Positions 32,084-43,915 of a stretch of 64,000 bases of DNA are shown here, piece by piece. How positions within the stretch are numbered: the first letter of the stretch is position 1; every line of letters starts with the position of its first letter. The notes under the pieces are model-generated. The model did no database searches, had not been told where the DNA came from, and saw only the letters and a list, made by a program, of their open reading frames with translations. The stretch is from Silene latifolia (Eukaryota > Streptophyta > Magnoliopsida > Caryophyllales > Caryophyllaceae), in NCBI RefSeq assembly GCF_048544455.1, contig NC_133536.1:168350325-168414324 (forward strand), in the 5' to 3' direction. The translations under genes and the position numbers were made by a program.

Positions 32084-32205
32084 CTGTGTGTGTGAAGATG
32101 TCTTCAATTTGTTACGGAAGATCAAAGAAACAACACAAAGTGTGTTTGAAGAGACTCCAGAGAAAATAAACCCCCACAAAAGCCCCTAAGCACACATTGA
32201 TTGAT

Positions 32206-32213
32206 TTTTATAG
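32206..32213 (-). promoter_or_regulatory. TATA box of LSM6
   Basis: The minus strand reads CTATAAAAATC, about 30-40 bp before the start of a pyrimidine- and T-rich leader that ends at the CACACAG splice donor. A Tourist-like element begins about 20 bp further upstream. Confidence 0.6.
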
Positions 32214-32230
32214 TTTTTTTTGCAGAGACT

Positions 32231-33622
32231 TCTGTTCTTTCTGGGTTTTTAGAGCTGAGCTGAACTGAACTGAATGGAGCTGAGCTGAACTGAGCTGAAT
32301 TGAACTGAATGGAGTTGAACTGAACTGAATGAAGTTGAATGGAACTGAACTAAACTGAATAGAGCTGAACTGAACTGAATAAAGCTGAATTAAACTGAAT
32401 TAAACTGAAATAATCATATTAATAATAATAATATTATTATTAAATATTATTGTTATTATCAACTATAATTATTAATATTTTTACTAATAATATTTTTAAT
32501 AACAATAATAAATAATAATGTCATATTAATAATGATATTAGTAAAATAACTGTTTAGAATAAAAACACTCAAGTAAGCGTTGCTCGAATTCAGGTCGAGT
32601 CAACGCCCTCCTCTCAGATGGCACCTCGAGCCTATGCTTGCTCTCTTCGGATGGATCTTTCACGCGTAACAAAGGCCTCAGAGGGTACGCAAAAGGTCCT
32701 TCTCTAATGCCTTACGGTACTGGTGGATAGTCGAGACCTTGCTTGAAGCTAAGGTTTCTGTGCCCTCTTGTAGTAGCTCGAGTAGTCTTACTTCTAGAGA
32801 GAGGAAGTTGTCGGTGACAAGTTTTTACCATTGATTGGTGAATAGTGAGATATTTATAGGTTTCTATGTGTACCTCAAATGATGGTTTGGCAAGCACGGT
32901 TACCATATTTGCTATGAATACGCTTTACCGATTCGCGATTTGCTTATAGAAAATGTGTTACAACAGTAATCAACTTGATAGAATTCGCTTTTAACGATTC
33001 GTGATTCGTAGGGTAGCAAGCGAATTTGTAACCATGTTGGTAAGCTTGTTGACTTGTAAGACCCTGTATTGGCAAGTGAGTCAAGTCGGTTGGGCGTGCC
33101 TCATTAATAATATTAATAATAAATGTTATGAATTTTAATAATAATAATACCAATAATAATTATAATAACAACGACAACAACAACAACAACAACAATAATA
33201 ATAACAACAACAACAACAACAATAACATTAACATTAATAACATTATTATTCATTTTAATAATAATATTCATCATCATCATCATCATCATCATCATAAATA
33301 AATAAATTATATTTAACATTATTATTAACAATATTATTAATTATATTTATAATAATAATAAATAATAAATAATATTAATATTAAAAAAATAGTATTATTG
33401 TTAACAAAATTAATACTAACTATTATTTAAATTAGTAAAGCTGAAATGAGTTGAACTTAATGGAGAATCGAATCGAATCGAATAATAGAGCAATCAATCA
33501 ATTGAATCAATGGAGCTGAATCAAATCGAATCGAATCAATGGAGTGAATCAATCAATCGAAATGAATCAATAGAGTGAAATTTGAATCGAAATGGTGAAA
33601 ATAAGCCAGAAAGAACAGGGCC
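32231..33622. mobile_element. Tourist-like element C1 next to the LSM6 promoter
   Basis: The ends are CTGTTCTTTCTGG at 32232 and CCAGAAAGAACAGGGCC ending at 33622, matching the TIR GGGCCTGTTCTTTCTGG of element C2. TTA follows on the right; the left end lacks the GGGC start, so the TSD is not proven. The outer parts are degenerate repeats of GAGCTGAACT and GAATCGAATCG; the core is A/T trinucleotide repeats (AAT, AAC, ATC). A unique stretch at 32570-33100 separates them. No transposase. Confidence 0.65.
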
Positions 33623-33663
33623 TTACGCAAATCATTAAAAAATCACTCGTTTCTATAATTATC

Positions 33664-34330
33664 TATCTATACAATATAGTTAAAAGCCTAATTAAAGCAT
33701 TTAATTTTAATCCACGTGTAATTTTTCTACTGGTTAATAATAATTTAATTATATTAATTACGTGATTATCTAACTAAAATTAATCTCTAAATACCATGTG
33801 TTACATACTTATAAAATACAAACAAAATAACAAAAATATTAGTTGCAAACACAAAAAAACAAATTAATACAAACTCTTTATTTTCCTCTCATAAATTTGG
33901 TATCAATCTACATATTCATTTAATTTTTATTTCTTCTATTTAATAGATGGTCTTTTGGTTTTTCCTCACAATTATTATACTTTGTATTTATTTCACCATA
34001 ATTTTTTATCTCCCCCTTAGTTCACTTCAACATTCTTCTTCTCTCAAATAAATTCTTGAAATTAATTAGATAATTAATTACAAAAAATTTCTTATATAAA
34101 TATTACAACAATCCTATTTTTCATTTTCATCCAAAAAGTTGGTGAGTAAAGTATGAATATATAACCAATTGAATTATTTAAATTTTTTATTCTTATTATG
34201 TTTTGAATTAATTAAATAAGAGTTAGAATCATACTCAGTATTTAATTATTATTTTTGTGTTTGTATTAAAATTGCAGGAGGATGACATACTCACATATCA
34301 AAAACATTGCATGAAATCTGGAAATAATGG
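33664..34330 (+). mobile_element. Helitron-like 5' end and flanking sequence
   Basis: It starts TCTATACAATATAG with TTAAAAGCC, the form of plant Helitron 5' termini, and is similar to 53826-53860. No 3' hairpin with CTRR was found before the LTR at 34331. Inside are TATATAAATA near 34093, a GTGAGTAA donor near 34141 and a TTGCAG acceptor at 34277, suggesting a short spliced transcript cut by the LTR. No coding sequence recognised. Confidence 0.4.
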
Positions 34331-34656
34331 TGATAAGTAGCATTTTAGTCGTATTTTACCCCGCATTTATACCTTATTCCGACTTGATTTTGTGTGCTTA
34401 AATGTCTAAAAAGCTCATTTAATTACTAATTTATACGGAGTAATAATTAGTCATATTAATTTATAATTAATAACTAATTGTATTTATGTATAATGTTAGT
34501 ATTATTATTATTATTATATTAATTTAATGTGCAGGCAAGACGGGAAAGTGAGGCGGAAGAGCAAGACGGGATTATGAGAAGAAATGGCGGAGGTGAAAAT
34601 AGGCTAAATCATGGAAAAATAAACTAAGTAAAGGAGCAACAAGCTAATTTCGAGAC

Positions 34657-36441
34657 GGTCTTTCTTTGAGCTTTTACTACCACCTCCGGCCACCGTGGCA
34701 GCCACCACTCACCACCACTGACCACCCTCCACTTCCAACATCACATCCCAACCATCCACGACCACCATGGACCACCGCAACAGCCACCACGAACCCTTCT
34801 TCCACCCCTAGCCACAAACATACAATTACAACCATTTCCTTCGACCATCTTTCAACCACCACCAAAGCCACCTCCAACCACCGTGGGAGCCACCCATCAC
34901 CACCACTAACATCCTCCCACTTCCAACTTCACAACCCAACCTCTCATAACCACCATTGACCACCGTGGAAGCCACCACGACCTCCCATATTCCCCCTCTC
35001 CATCGACATCAACAAACAACAACCATAAATCAACCCATCTTTAACACTCCACCTTCTAACCACCTCCGGCCACCTCCGGCCACCATGGACCTCACCTACG
35101 ACCACCACATCAGCCCATCATCACCAGACCAGAACCGACAACCACCACGGTGGCGCCAACTGGCATGCAACACCGCAGGCAACAATCTCGCATCAAATCG
35201 CGTTCTCCATGCCGGTGCCCCGGCAGCCGACTACCCCTACCGGTAGCCACACACCATATTTTGCTCCTTTTTGTCAATGTCTCGTTACCGGCATAGGCAC
35301 TGGCAACCGACATACCGGCACGCAGCTCCCTTCTATACATTCTCGCATCAATTCTGTGCACTCTACCAGTAGCCCTTCTGCCGGCTAGCCGGCATACAAC
35401 GCACACCCATTTAATTCTTCCCCTTTCTTTAATGGGCTCACTATCGGTGCCCAGGCCGGCGGCCTGCTGGCCGTCAGGGGTCCCCTGCTTCCGTCTTTTT
35501 GCCATATTCCAATTGTGTCAACGGTTCCCTTTTTGTTGTTGTAAATTTCAGACGGTCTTTGCCGAGCGTTTACTACCACCTCCGGCCACCGTGGCAGCCA
35601 CCACTCACCACCACTGACCACCCTCCACTTCCAACATCACATCCCAACCATCCACGACCACCATGGACCACCGCAACAGCCACCACGAACCCTTCTTCCA
35701 CCCCTAGCCACAAACATACAATTACAACCATTTCCTGCGACCATCTTTCAACCACCACCAAAGCCACCTCCAGCCACCGTGGGAGCCACCCATCACCACC
35801 ACTAACATCCTCCCACTTCCAACTTCACAACCCAACCTCCCATAACCACCATTGACCACTGTGGAAGCCACCACGACCTCCCATATTCCCCCTGTCCATC
35901 GACATCAACAAACAACAACCATAAATCAACCCATCTTTAACACTCCACCTTCTAACCACCTCCGGCCACCTCCGGCCACCATGGACCTCACCTACGACCA
36001 CCACATCAGCCCATCATCACCAGACCAGAACCGACAACCACCACGGTGGCGCCAACTGGCATACAACACCACAGGCAACAATCTCGCATCAAATCGCGTT
36101 CTCCATGCCGGTGCCCCGGCAGCCGACTACCCCTACCGGTAGCCACACACCATATTTTGCTCCTTTTTGTCAATGTCTCATTACCGGCATAGGCACTGGC
36201 AACCGACATACCGGCACGCAGCTCCCTTCTATACATTCTCGCATCAATTCAGTGCACTCTTCCGGTAGCCCTTCTGCCGGCTAGCCGGCATACAACGCAC
36301 ACCCATTTAATTCTTCCCCTTTCTTCAATGGGCTCACTATCGGTGCCCAGGCCAGCGGCCTACTGGCCGTCAGGGGTCCCCTGCTTCCGTCTTTTTGCCA
36401 TATTCCAATTGTGTCGACGGTTTCCTTTTTGTTGTTGTAAT
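34657..36441. repeat. 896-bp tandem duplication
   Basis: Unit 1 is 34657-35552 and unit 2 is 35553-36441, about 98% identical by eye. The junction reads GTTGTTGTAAATTTCAGACGGTC. The first half of each unit is CCACC-rich, the second half is rich in CCGGC palindromes (TGCCGGCTAGCCGGCA at 35379-35394). Frames of 96-131 residues on both strands (for example 34956-35246, 35110-35505) occur in both units but are low-complexity Pro/His/Thr-rich or antisense; I do not call them genes. Confidence 0.93.
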
Positions 36442-36492
36442 ATGTCGATTTGTTTAAGCATTAGTATTATTATTATCATTAGTATTAGTTTA

Positions 36493-36645
<153 letters not shown>

Positions 36646-36678
36646 AGATTATTATTGGGATTGTTATTAGATTAGTAA

Positions 36679-37947
36679 GGGCATGTTCTTTCTGGCTTTT
36701 TAGAGCTAAATCAACCGAAATTTGAACTAAATGGAGCTGAATCAATCAATCGAATGGAATAATGGAGCCAATCGAATCGAGCCGAATCAATCGAATAGCC
36801 GAGCCGAATCGAATCGAATCGAATCAATAAGTGAGTGAAATAATAAATAAGTGATTGAGTGAATTGAACTAAAATAATATTAATATTAATATTAATATTA
36901 ATACTAAATATAATAATAATAATAATAATAATAATAGTATTAATAATAATAATAATAATAATGATGATAATATTAATTATTATAATTACTATAGTTATTA
37001 TAGTTATTAATATTAATATTAGTATTTGTATTAATAATAATATTAATATTATTAATACTATTATTATTATTATTATAATAATAATAATAATAATGATAAT
37101 AATATTAATTATTATAATTATTATAGTTATTATAGTTATTAATATTAATATTAGTATTAGTATTAAAAATGATATTAATATTATTAATACTATTATTATT
37201 ATTATTATTATTATTATAATAATAATAATAATAATAATAATGATGATGATGATGATGATGATGATTAATTAGGTAGCCACCATGAACCACGGTTCACCAT
37301 CAATCTAATTAGGTAAAATAATGGAGCACTGGTTTGCTATATTGATGTTCAAAGTCTAGTCATTTATCATCCTAATTTGACTGATTAGGTAGCCATCACG
37401 AAGCACCAACAATCCTAATTTAATCAATTAGATAAATAAAAATTGGCAGACCCTAATTTCATCTTTAACAAATAAATAAAATTTGGTTGATTAATTAAAA
37501 CTCAACAAATAATATCAATAATTGATAACAAGTAAATTATTTTATTATTTGATAAATTAGAATCCATCTTGTAAGTTTTAAGTCATTTGAGCACTTAAAT
37601 TAAGTTTTAGGAAAAAATATTGATTTAAGAGTTCACTTGGTACAGTTTTAGGTGAAAAAGGTACAAAATAGAACACTATGAAAAAGTGTATGTGAAAGAG
37701 TAAAGTTCGTATATGAAAAAGGTATTAATAATAGTAATATTAAAATTTTAACGATGTTATTAATAATATTATTATTAATTAATATTCATATTAATAATAA
37801 TAATAGTAATAGTAATAGTATTAATTATATTAATATTAATATTATTTATTTTAATAACTATTATTTTCATAATAATAACAATAACGAGGATGATTAATTA
37901 ATAATAAATTAATGATAATAATAATAATAATAATAATAACAACAATA

Positions 37948-38045
<98 letters not shown>

Positions 38046-38422
38046 CAACAATAACAATAACAATAACAATAACAATAATAATAAATAATAATAAATAATA
38101 ATATTAATAAAAATAATATTAATAAAAATAAAATAATAATAATAATAGTAATAATAAATATATAATATTAATAATATTAATAAAAACTATTAAGTTTAAG
38201 ATTTACAAAATTGAAATTGGCTGAATTTAGTGGAACTGAACTAAAGTGAGTGAAATGAATGAATGGAGTTGAGTGAGAAATTTACTAATCGAATCGAATA
38301 AATAGAATGAGCCAATCGAATCGAATCGAATAGAGCTGAATCGAACTAAACTAAACTAAACTAATCAATAGAGTGAAATTTGAACTTAAATGAGCTGAAA
38401 ATAAGCCAGAAAGAATAGGGCC
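36679..38422. mobile_element. Tourist-like element C2 (PIF/Harbinger type)
   Basis: Ends GGGCATGTTCTTTCTGG and CCAGAAAGAATAGGGCC with target duplication TAA at 36676-36678 and 38423-38425. The TIR begins GGGC and the TSD is the TWA expected for Tourist/Harbinger elements. The layout is the same as in C1: GAGCTGAA/GAATCGAATCG-type repeats at both ends and a core of ATT/AAT repeats (36857-37265, 37730-38190), including about 40 AAT units near 37918-38040. No transposase. Confidence 0.75.
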
Positions 38423-39419
38423 TAATTAGAATACTATTATATATAATCCCATCTTACATTACACCACTACACACTACACAATTAGAATAGAATTAGACTA
38501 GAAAATTAGACTAGTTAGTTCATCTTTCTCTCAATATTGTAGAACCCTGATATTTTCTCTCTCTTTTTCATTCAATAAAAAGTTGTAATCTTTCTTTAAT
38601 TATTAGTTTAATTCTTCTTTTGTTCATTCAAGTTCTTCAATTTCCAATAGTTTACAATTAGTCATTTGGGTTGTATTTGGAAGACAAGAAGAAACTCATC
38701 TTCCATTATTATCCAAGCTTGTTCCTTTCATCTTTATTGGTACAATTCTCATCTTTTATTTACAATTATTTCATTAGTTTACATTTATTGTTCTTTACTT
38801 AATGTTTTCATTCAAAGTTTCTATCTTTATTATGTTTAGCATGTATTTGTGTGTATTGTTCCATCTTATTGTTAGTTTTTCATCCTTAAACATGTGTGAT
38901 TAGTCCTCATCTAGGGCCTCGGGGGATCTCGGGTCTATAATGGGTATGATTTTGGGTTAGAATTATAAGGAATTGGGTGTTTTATTGGTTGTCACTTTCT
39001 TGCACATGAAGTGTGTAGAATTGCTCCTATGAAAGTTTGAGTATTTTCTCACATGTTTGGTTGTCTTGGTGTCTATACTAGTAGATGAACAATCTTGGTG
39101 TGTAGACTATTGGATGATCTTTGTGCATGTGTGTGACGGGTTTTAGTTAATCATACGATAGTGGGTTAATGAATTCTTGGTGTCTTAAGACATTAGGCAT
39201 AATTCCTTGACTAATTGAATCACCTATTCCCCATATTTGCCTTGTTTCATGCCCAATGACCCGAATGAACCCGAAAGCTCTAGTCTTTCTCATATTGATT
39301 AGTTACAATTTCATTTAGTTTAATTTTATTCCTTATTTGCATCTTAGTTTACTATTTAACCAACCTCTTTCATTTATTAGGCTAAAATAGGACTTAAACG
39401 GACCAAGTATACACCCCCG

Positions 39420-40671
39420 TGATACCGTCGTTTAGTATCAAAATTAAATTTATAATTCCAAACTAAAACTATAGCTAGTGATAGTAAGGGTCGAACCACA
39501 GAGAGACAAGGTTGATTTTGTTTGCTATTTTTCAGTCTATAAAGTAACGATAAATTGGGGGTTTTGAAATCGATTGATTAACTGGCTAATTGCTAAATGA
39601 ATATTCTTAACAAGATAAAAAAGAGGATCGGGAATTTCGGTTCACCATGGCAAAAAGCAGGTCAGTCAAGCAGCAGAGATCTCATAATACGGTCTCAGGG
39701 AAAATAAGCTAGTCTTTCGATCAAAGCTCAAATAACCTCACGGTCCAATAATTCCCTAGAATTTATCAAAGTTTTCACTCAAGAGAAATTCTAAATCTAG
39801 CGATAAATCAAATTACCAATCTTTCGACCTAGCAAAGAAATCCATCAAAAGATAACAAGACCAATACGGAAGAACCCAAGCTACACAACTATCCTAATTT
39901 TATACCATGGCTCACCTAATTCCCAATCAAAGGAGTTACCTACGCATAATCATAACTACACTAATTACGAAATTAATAGTGAAGAACAACTTTGACATAA
40001 TGAAATCTAATTAACACAAAGGGGAAGAAATCAATTGCTGAAATTAATTGATGAAATAAGAATCAAAATAACAAGTGAAATTAAGAAAAGGAAGAATTGC
40101 ATAAAAGGCTTACTAATTGAATATCAAGAACAAAGCATTCGAATCAAAGGTTTCCGTCTCAAGCTAGATCTGAAAACTGAGTTTTTTCCAGAATGAATGA
40201 CATAACCTAAAAGTTTCTGCGTGCTACTGATAAAAAGATACTGAAAGTTAATTACAAGTTGGGCTTTTAAAAGTCTAACACGGAAAATTAAACATCAGCT
40301 CGAAATCAGGTCGATCGACTGGACACGCGGAACAGTAACTTCTGTCTGAGCTCCAGTGGTCGATCGACTAAAAGGCTTAGTCGATCGACTGATAATGCTG
40401 AGCAGTGGCTCCTTGATGCTTCCAAGCAACTCTTCACTCCTTGCATGCATCTCAAGGTGAGTGAATGAACTCTCCTTCCTCTTAGTTTCCTTGAACTCGC
40501 TCCCGGAGGACGAACTTGGCTTGATTTAGCCTACTTCCACGCATTCCTACAATAAATCATAGAAAATGCAAAGTAAACCGTTTCGGGAGAAATAGTAGCC
40601 TTAAGCTATCAATTATGCATGAAAATACGTGCCAAAACCGCAGATAAAGTGTATAGAATATGCACGTATCA
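39420..40671 (-). repeat. 3' LTR of the Athila element
   Basis: 1252 bp. It contains three GTCGATCGAC palindromes at 40310, 40359 and 40380. Compared with 50347-51592 it is almost identical except for transitions and a few clusters where this copy has CAG/CTG. Confidence 0.95.
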
Positions 40672-40672
40672 A

Positions 40673-40686
40673 ATCTCCCCAAACCA
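40673..40686 (-). other. polypurine tract of the Athila element
   Basis: The plus strand reads ATCTCCCCAAACC; on the minus strand GGTTTGGGGAGAT runs directly up to the 3' LTR. Confidence 0.7.
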
Positions 40687-42418
40687 AACCTTGCTTGTCC
40701 CCAAGCAAGCACTATGACCCGTATGAAACTAAATGGAAAGGAGTACATTTCAGAGCTAACTACAAGTCAATGCCAAACCATTTAATGCCCAAAGTCAACT
40801 ACTGCGAAGCTTAAATCAAGCGAACAAATTTATGCATATCATAGAATTAAGTCGGGCGTTCGACCTTGCAAGACTCATACAGTCGGACTCTCCCGGATCG
40901 CTCTTTTCTCAGCAAAGCAAATGGTAAGATATTATATAAAGAGAGGGAAGAAAAATATAGTCTCTCACCTAGACTGCGACCGACAAAACATGTATGCTTG
41001 ACTAGCATGAATAGCGATTCTATTTACCGTACATACGCATAACCACCGTCAAGGACTATCACATGCCGAACCATTGCAAAATTTGGAAATGTGAGGCTAA
41101 GTGGGAAAGAAGAGGCAAAACAATTATGGGAAAGTGAAGGTAAGAGCCAAGCTAGTACCTAACGAACCATCAGAAACCGAATCCCGTTCTTCCAACTCAA
41201 CAAAAAGAACATGCCTTTATCGACTAGGCAACACACAAATCCAAACGGACGCCTCCAAATCAAGAGGTAAACACATGAGGCGTGTTTTATTTCAGCCAAG
41301 ACTTATTATTTTCAAGACTCTCTCTTTTTTTTTTTCATTTTTCTATTTCTGTTTTCTTTTTTTTTTCTTTTTTTTTTTTTTTTTTTTTATTTGAAATTTG
41401 AACCGGTGGTCGATCGACCAATGAGGGTCGATCGACCACCCCGCACACTTCGAACATTCCGCTGTAAACAACTTCTTTTTTTTTTCATTTTTTCTGAATC
41501 TTTTTCTTTCTTCCTGTTTCCAGGCTGAAGTAAATCCTTCACTTCTCAAAAAAAATACCCGCTCCAACATTACAAGAGCGAACCAAAACAGCTTAAATCA
41601 ACAAATTCCTCTACTACTTCCTAGCTTGGCACAATGGCAGGCTAAATATGGGATGTAGTTGAGGGCAACTGGCAATTTTGGCTTATAGTGGAGTTAGTGG
41701 GGTAAAATGAGAAAGGGGAGGATGCAAAAGTTCTCTAAACATGCAATACCGACCATAAACCAATGCGTATAGGCAATATGAAATCAAAACTCATACACGT
41801 GCAAAACATGAAATGAAGGGAGTAACTACTCTCAATCCTAAATTAACCGGTCATAAATGTCACCAGTTATAGGCTCTATATCTCAGAAGGTATAAGTAGT
41901 TTGCCAAAAGTAATGAGTCAAGTCTAATTGCCCGAAATGGATTCCATAACGAAATTTGAGAGATCACTTTTAATTCTTGCTAAGCAGCTATGAAAAGGCA
42001 AGGAATGGCATATTTGACTAATAGAGCAGAATCATCATTAAAAAAACTCCAATCCGACTCAACTAAATGCAAAAGTAAACGTGATATTTTTGGTTTTTTA
42101 TGCATTTTTTCAATTTTTTTCTTTGTTTTTGTTTTTTTTTTGAATGGTGAAAATAAAAACAAATTCAAACAGAAATGCACTAAACATGTGACTGAAATGC
42201 AATAAAAAACAAATGCAGATGCAGAACAAAAGGCATATGCAAATACCCTCCCCAAACCAAAACGCACAATGTCCCCATTGTGCTCAACAAAGAAATCACC
42301 AAAGAAAAAAATGGGAGAATAAAAGCATAAAAAGTAAAAGGAAGCGAAAAGAGAAAGGAAAACAACTCACAAAATACGACCTCCCCAAACCAGCCAAAAA
42401 CGTGGAGGTCACCAGCAT
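40687..42418 (-). other. non-coding 3' region of the Athila element
   Basis: It lies between the env-position ORF and the polypurine tract. It holds T-rich tracts (41320-41390, 41475-41520, 42095-42140), a palindrome pair GTCGATCGAC at 41409 and 41427, and repeated CCTCCCCAAACC near 42247 and 42380. Short open frames here have no domain I recognise. Confidence 0.7.
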
Positions 42419-43915
42419 CTAATCTCCACCCTCGTAGGAGGGGTCGCTGTCCTCGTCGGACCCCGACTCACTCTCCTCCTCCTCAGCAGCAGGTGTAGCT
42501 CTCCTGGAAACGGAGGGAGTGGCTCTCCTGGAAGTGGAGGGACCATTAGTGGTGGTGGTAGGAGGGGGTCTCCTAGCAGCCTGAGGGTAGCCACCCTCAG
42601 GGGGAACAAAGTAAGAAGGGTGAGCCCAGTCACCCTTGGGAAGCATCCCCCCCCGAGCTAGCTCGTCGTAGACCGGGAACAGGGCGATGGCCGTGTCCAA
42701 TCTGTGCTCGTTGAAGCTCCTGCACAAATCACCCAAGACACGTGACATTGCCCTCTGGTCCATGACCGGAGGGACAACTAAGGGAGTAGGTGGTCGAAAA
42801 GTGGAGGTGCCAGCAGTGGGAGCAGAAGAGGTAGAGGGTGCCTGTGAAGAGGAAGCACGAGCCCTCCTCGAAGTGCCAGCAGAAGGCGTGGCCGCCACCA
42901 AAGGAAGCCTGTAACTAGGCAAAGGTGGCCTAGCAACCCCCTCAACAGTGGTGAGGGGCAAGACAGGGAGGGTAGCCGGTGACAGGGATGCGGTCACAGA
43001 TGAAAGAGTCAATCTTCCACCGCATCTGTCTATCGACCCAATAGACACCCCTCGCGTAAGGGAGGTCCATAAAACGCAGCTCTGGGTCAATGGGATCCTC
43101 CTGTCGAGGGAAAAGTAAAACAAGACGGTTGGCGATACGTGTCACCAAACCGCCACAGGCAATGGTGGTCAAGTGGCCGTCACTTACAGTCTGAAAGTGA
43201 GCGGCGGTCAAGTAGGCAATGTTATAGATGTGGGCTCTCCGACGCTCAACGTTCAGATAACCCGCCAAAATCGAAAGCTCAATATTATTAACATTGTTAG
43301 ACTCTTTACGGCCAAAAATGGTGTTAGCTATTAGCCGTAGAAAATAACGATGAGGGGGCAAGTGGACGGAAGTGCCCGTCCTCCTTGACCCGTAAGTGTC
43401 ACCAATACAAGACCACATGGCCCTGTGAGTGTCAGAGGGGTCCGAGGTTCTGCCCTCGGAATAAAGACCCAGAAAACCCGCAAAATCGGCAAGTGTCAGA
43501 GAATAATTGACATTAAAAAGGCGAAAGGAAATGCAGGGTTTGGTCGAATCAGCCTCAAAGGCTTCGGAATCAAAAGCGTAAGTGGAAAAGAACTCAAGGG
43601 TCAAAACATAATATGTGAACTCGGCCATGTCCACAAGTCCTATCATACCCGTCCCATTTAGCAGGGACACGACCGACTCATAACAGCCTACTTTCTCCAA
43701 AGTGTCTTTGTGGAGAAACCGGGTAGCTGTGACCTTTACAGTCGAAAAAAAAAAAAAACGAATTTAGCGCGCTGAATAGGTTTTTCAAAGATAACCTGCG
43801 GATAGTCAGGTAGACTATCCGTAGTGGATTCTATCAACAGAGGCGGTCCGCGTTGCCGCTTAGCAGGCCGTTGGCTCGACTGCCCTTCCTGCATTGGTTC
43901 CTTCCCTTTTGTCAT
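42419..43915 (-). pseudogene. env-position ORF of the Athila element
   Basis: Start taken at the minus-strand ATG 43915 (MTKGKEPMQEGQSSQRPAKR). The frame shifts at an A-run (43743-43758) and again near 42980; the stop is at 42419. The middle part (TYYVLTLEFFSTYAFD, SFRLFNVNYSLTLADFAGFL, PHRYFLRLIANTIFGRKESN, ELSILAGYL) resembles the ATHILA ORF-1 type family found in Athila/Calypso elements. The C-terminus is Ser/Pro/Thr-rich and ends in an acidic tail (EEEESESGSDEDSDPSYEG). I see no convincing signal peptide or membrane anchor, so an envelope role is not supported by this copy. Function of the family is unknown. Confidence 0.75.

Noticed and set aside
34666..36236. Pro/His/Thr-rich frames and their antisense frames in the 896-bp repeats
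   Set aside because: Low complexity and open on both strands because of CCACC richness; inside an LTR; no recognised domain.
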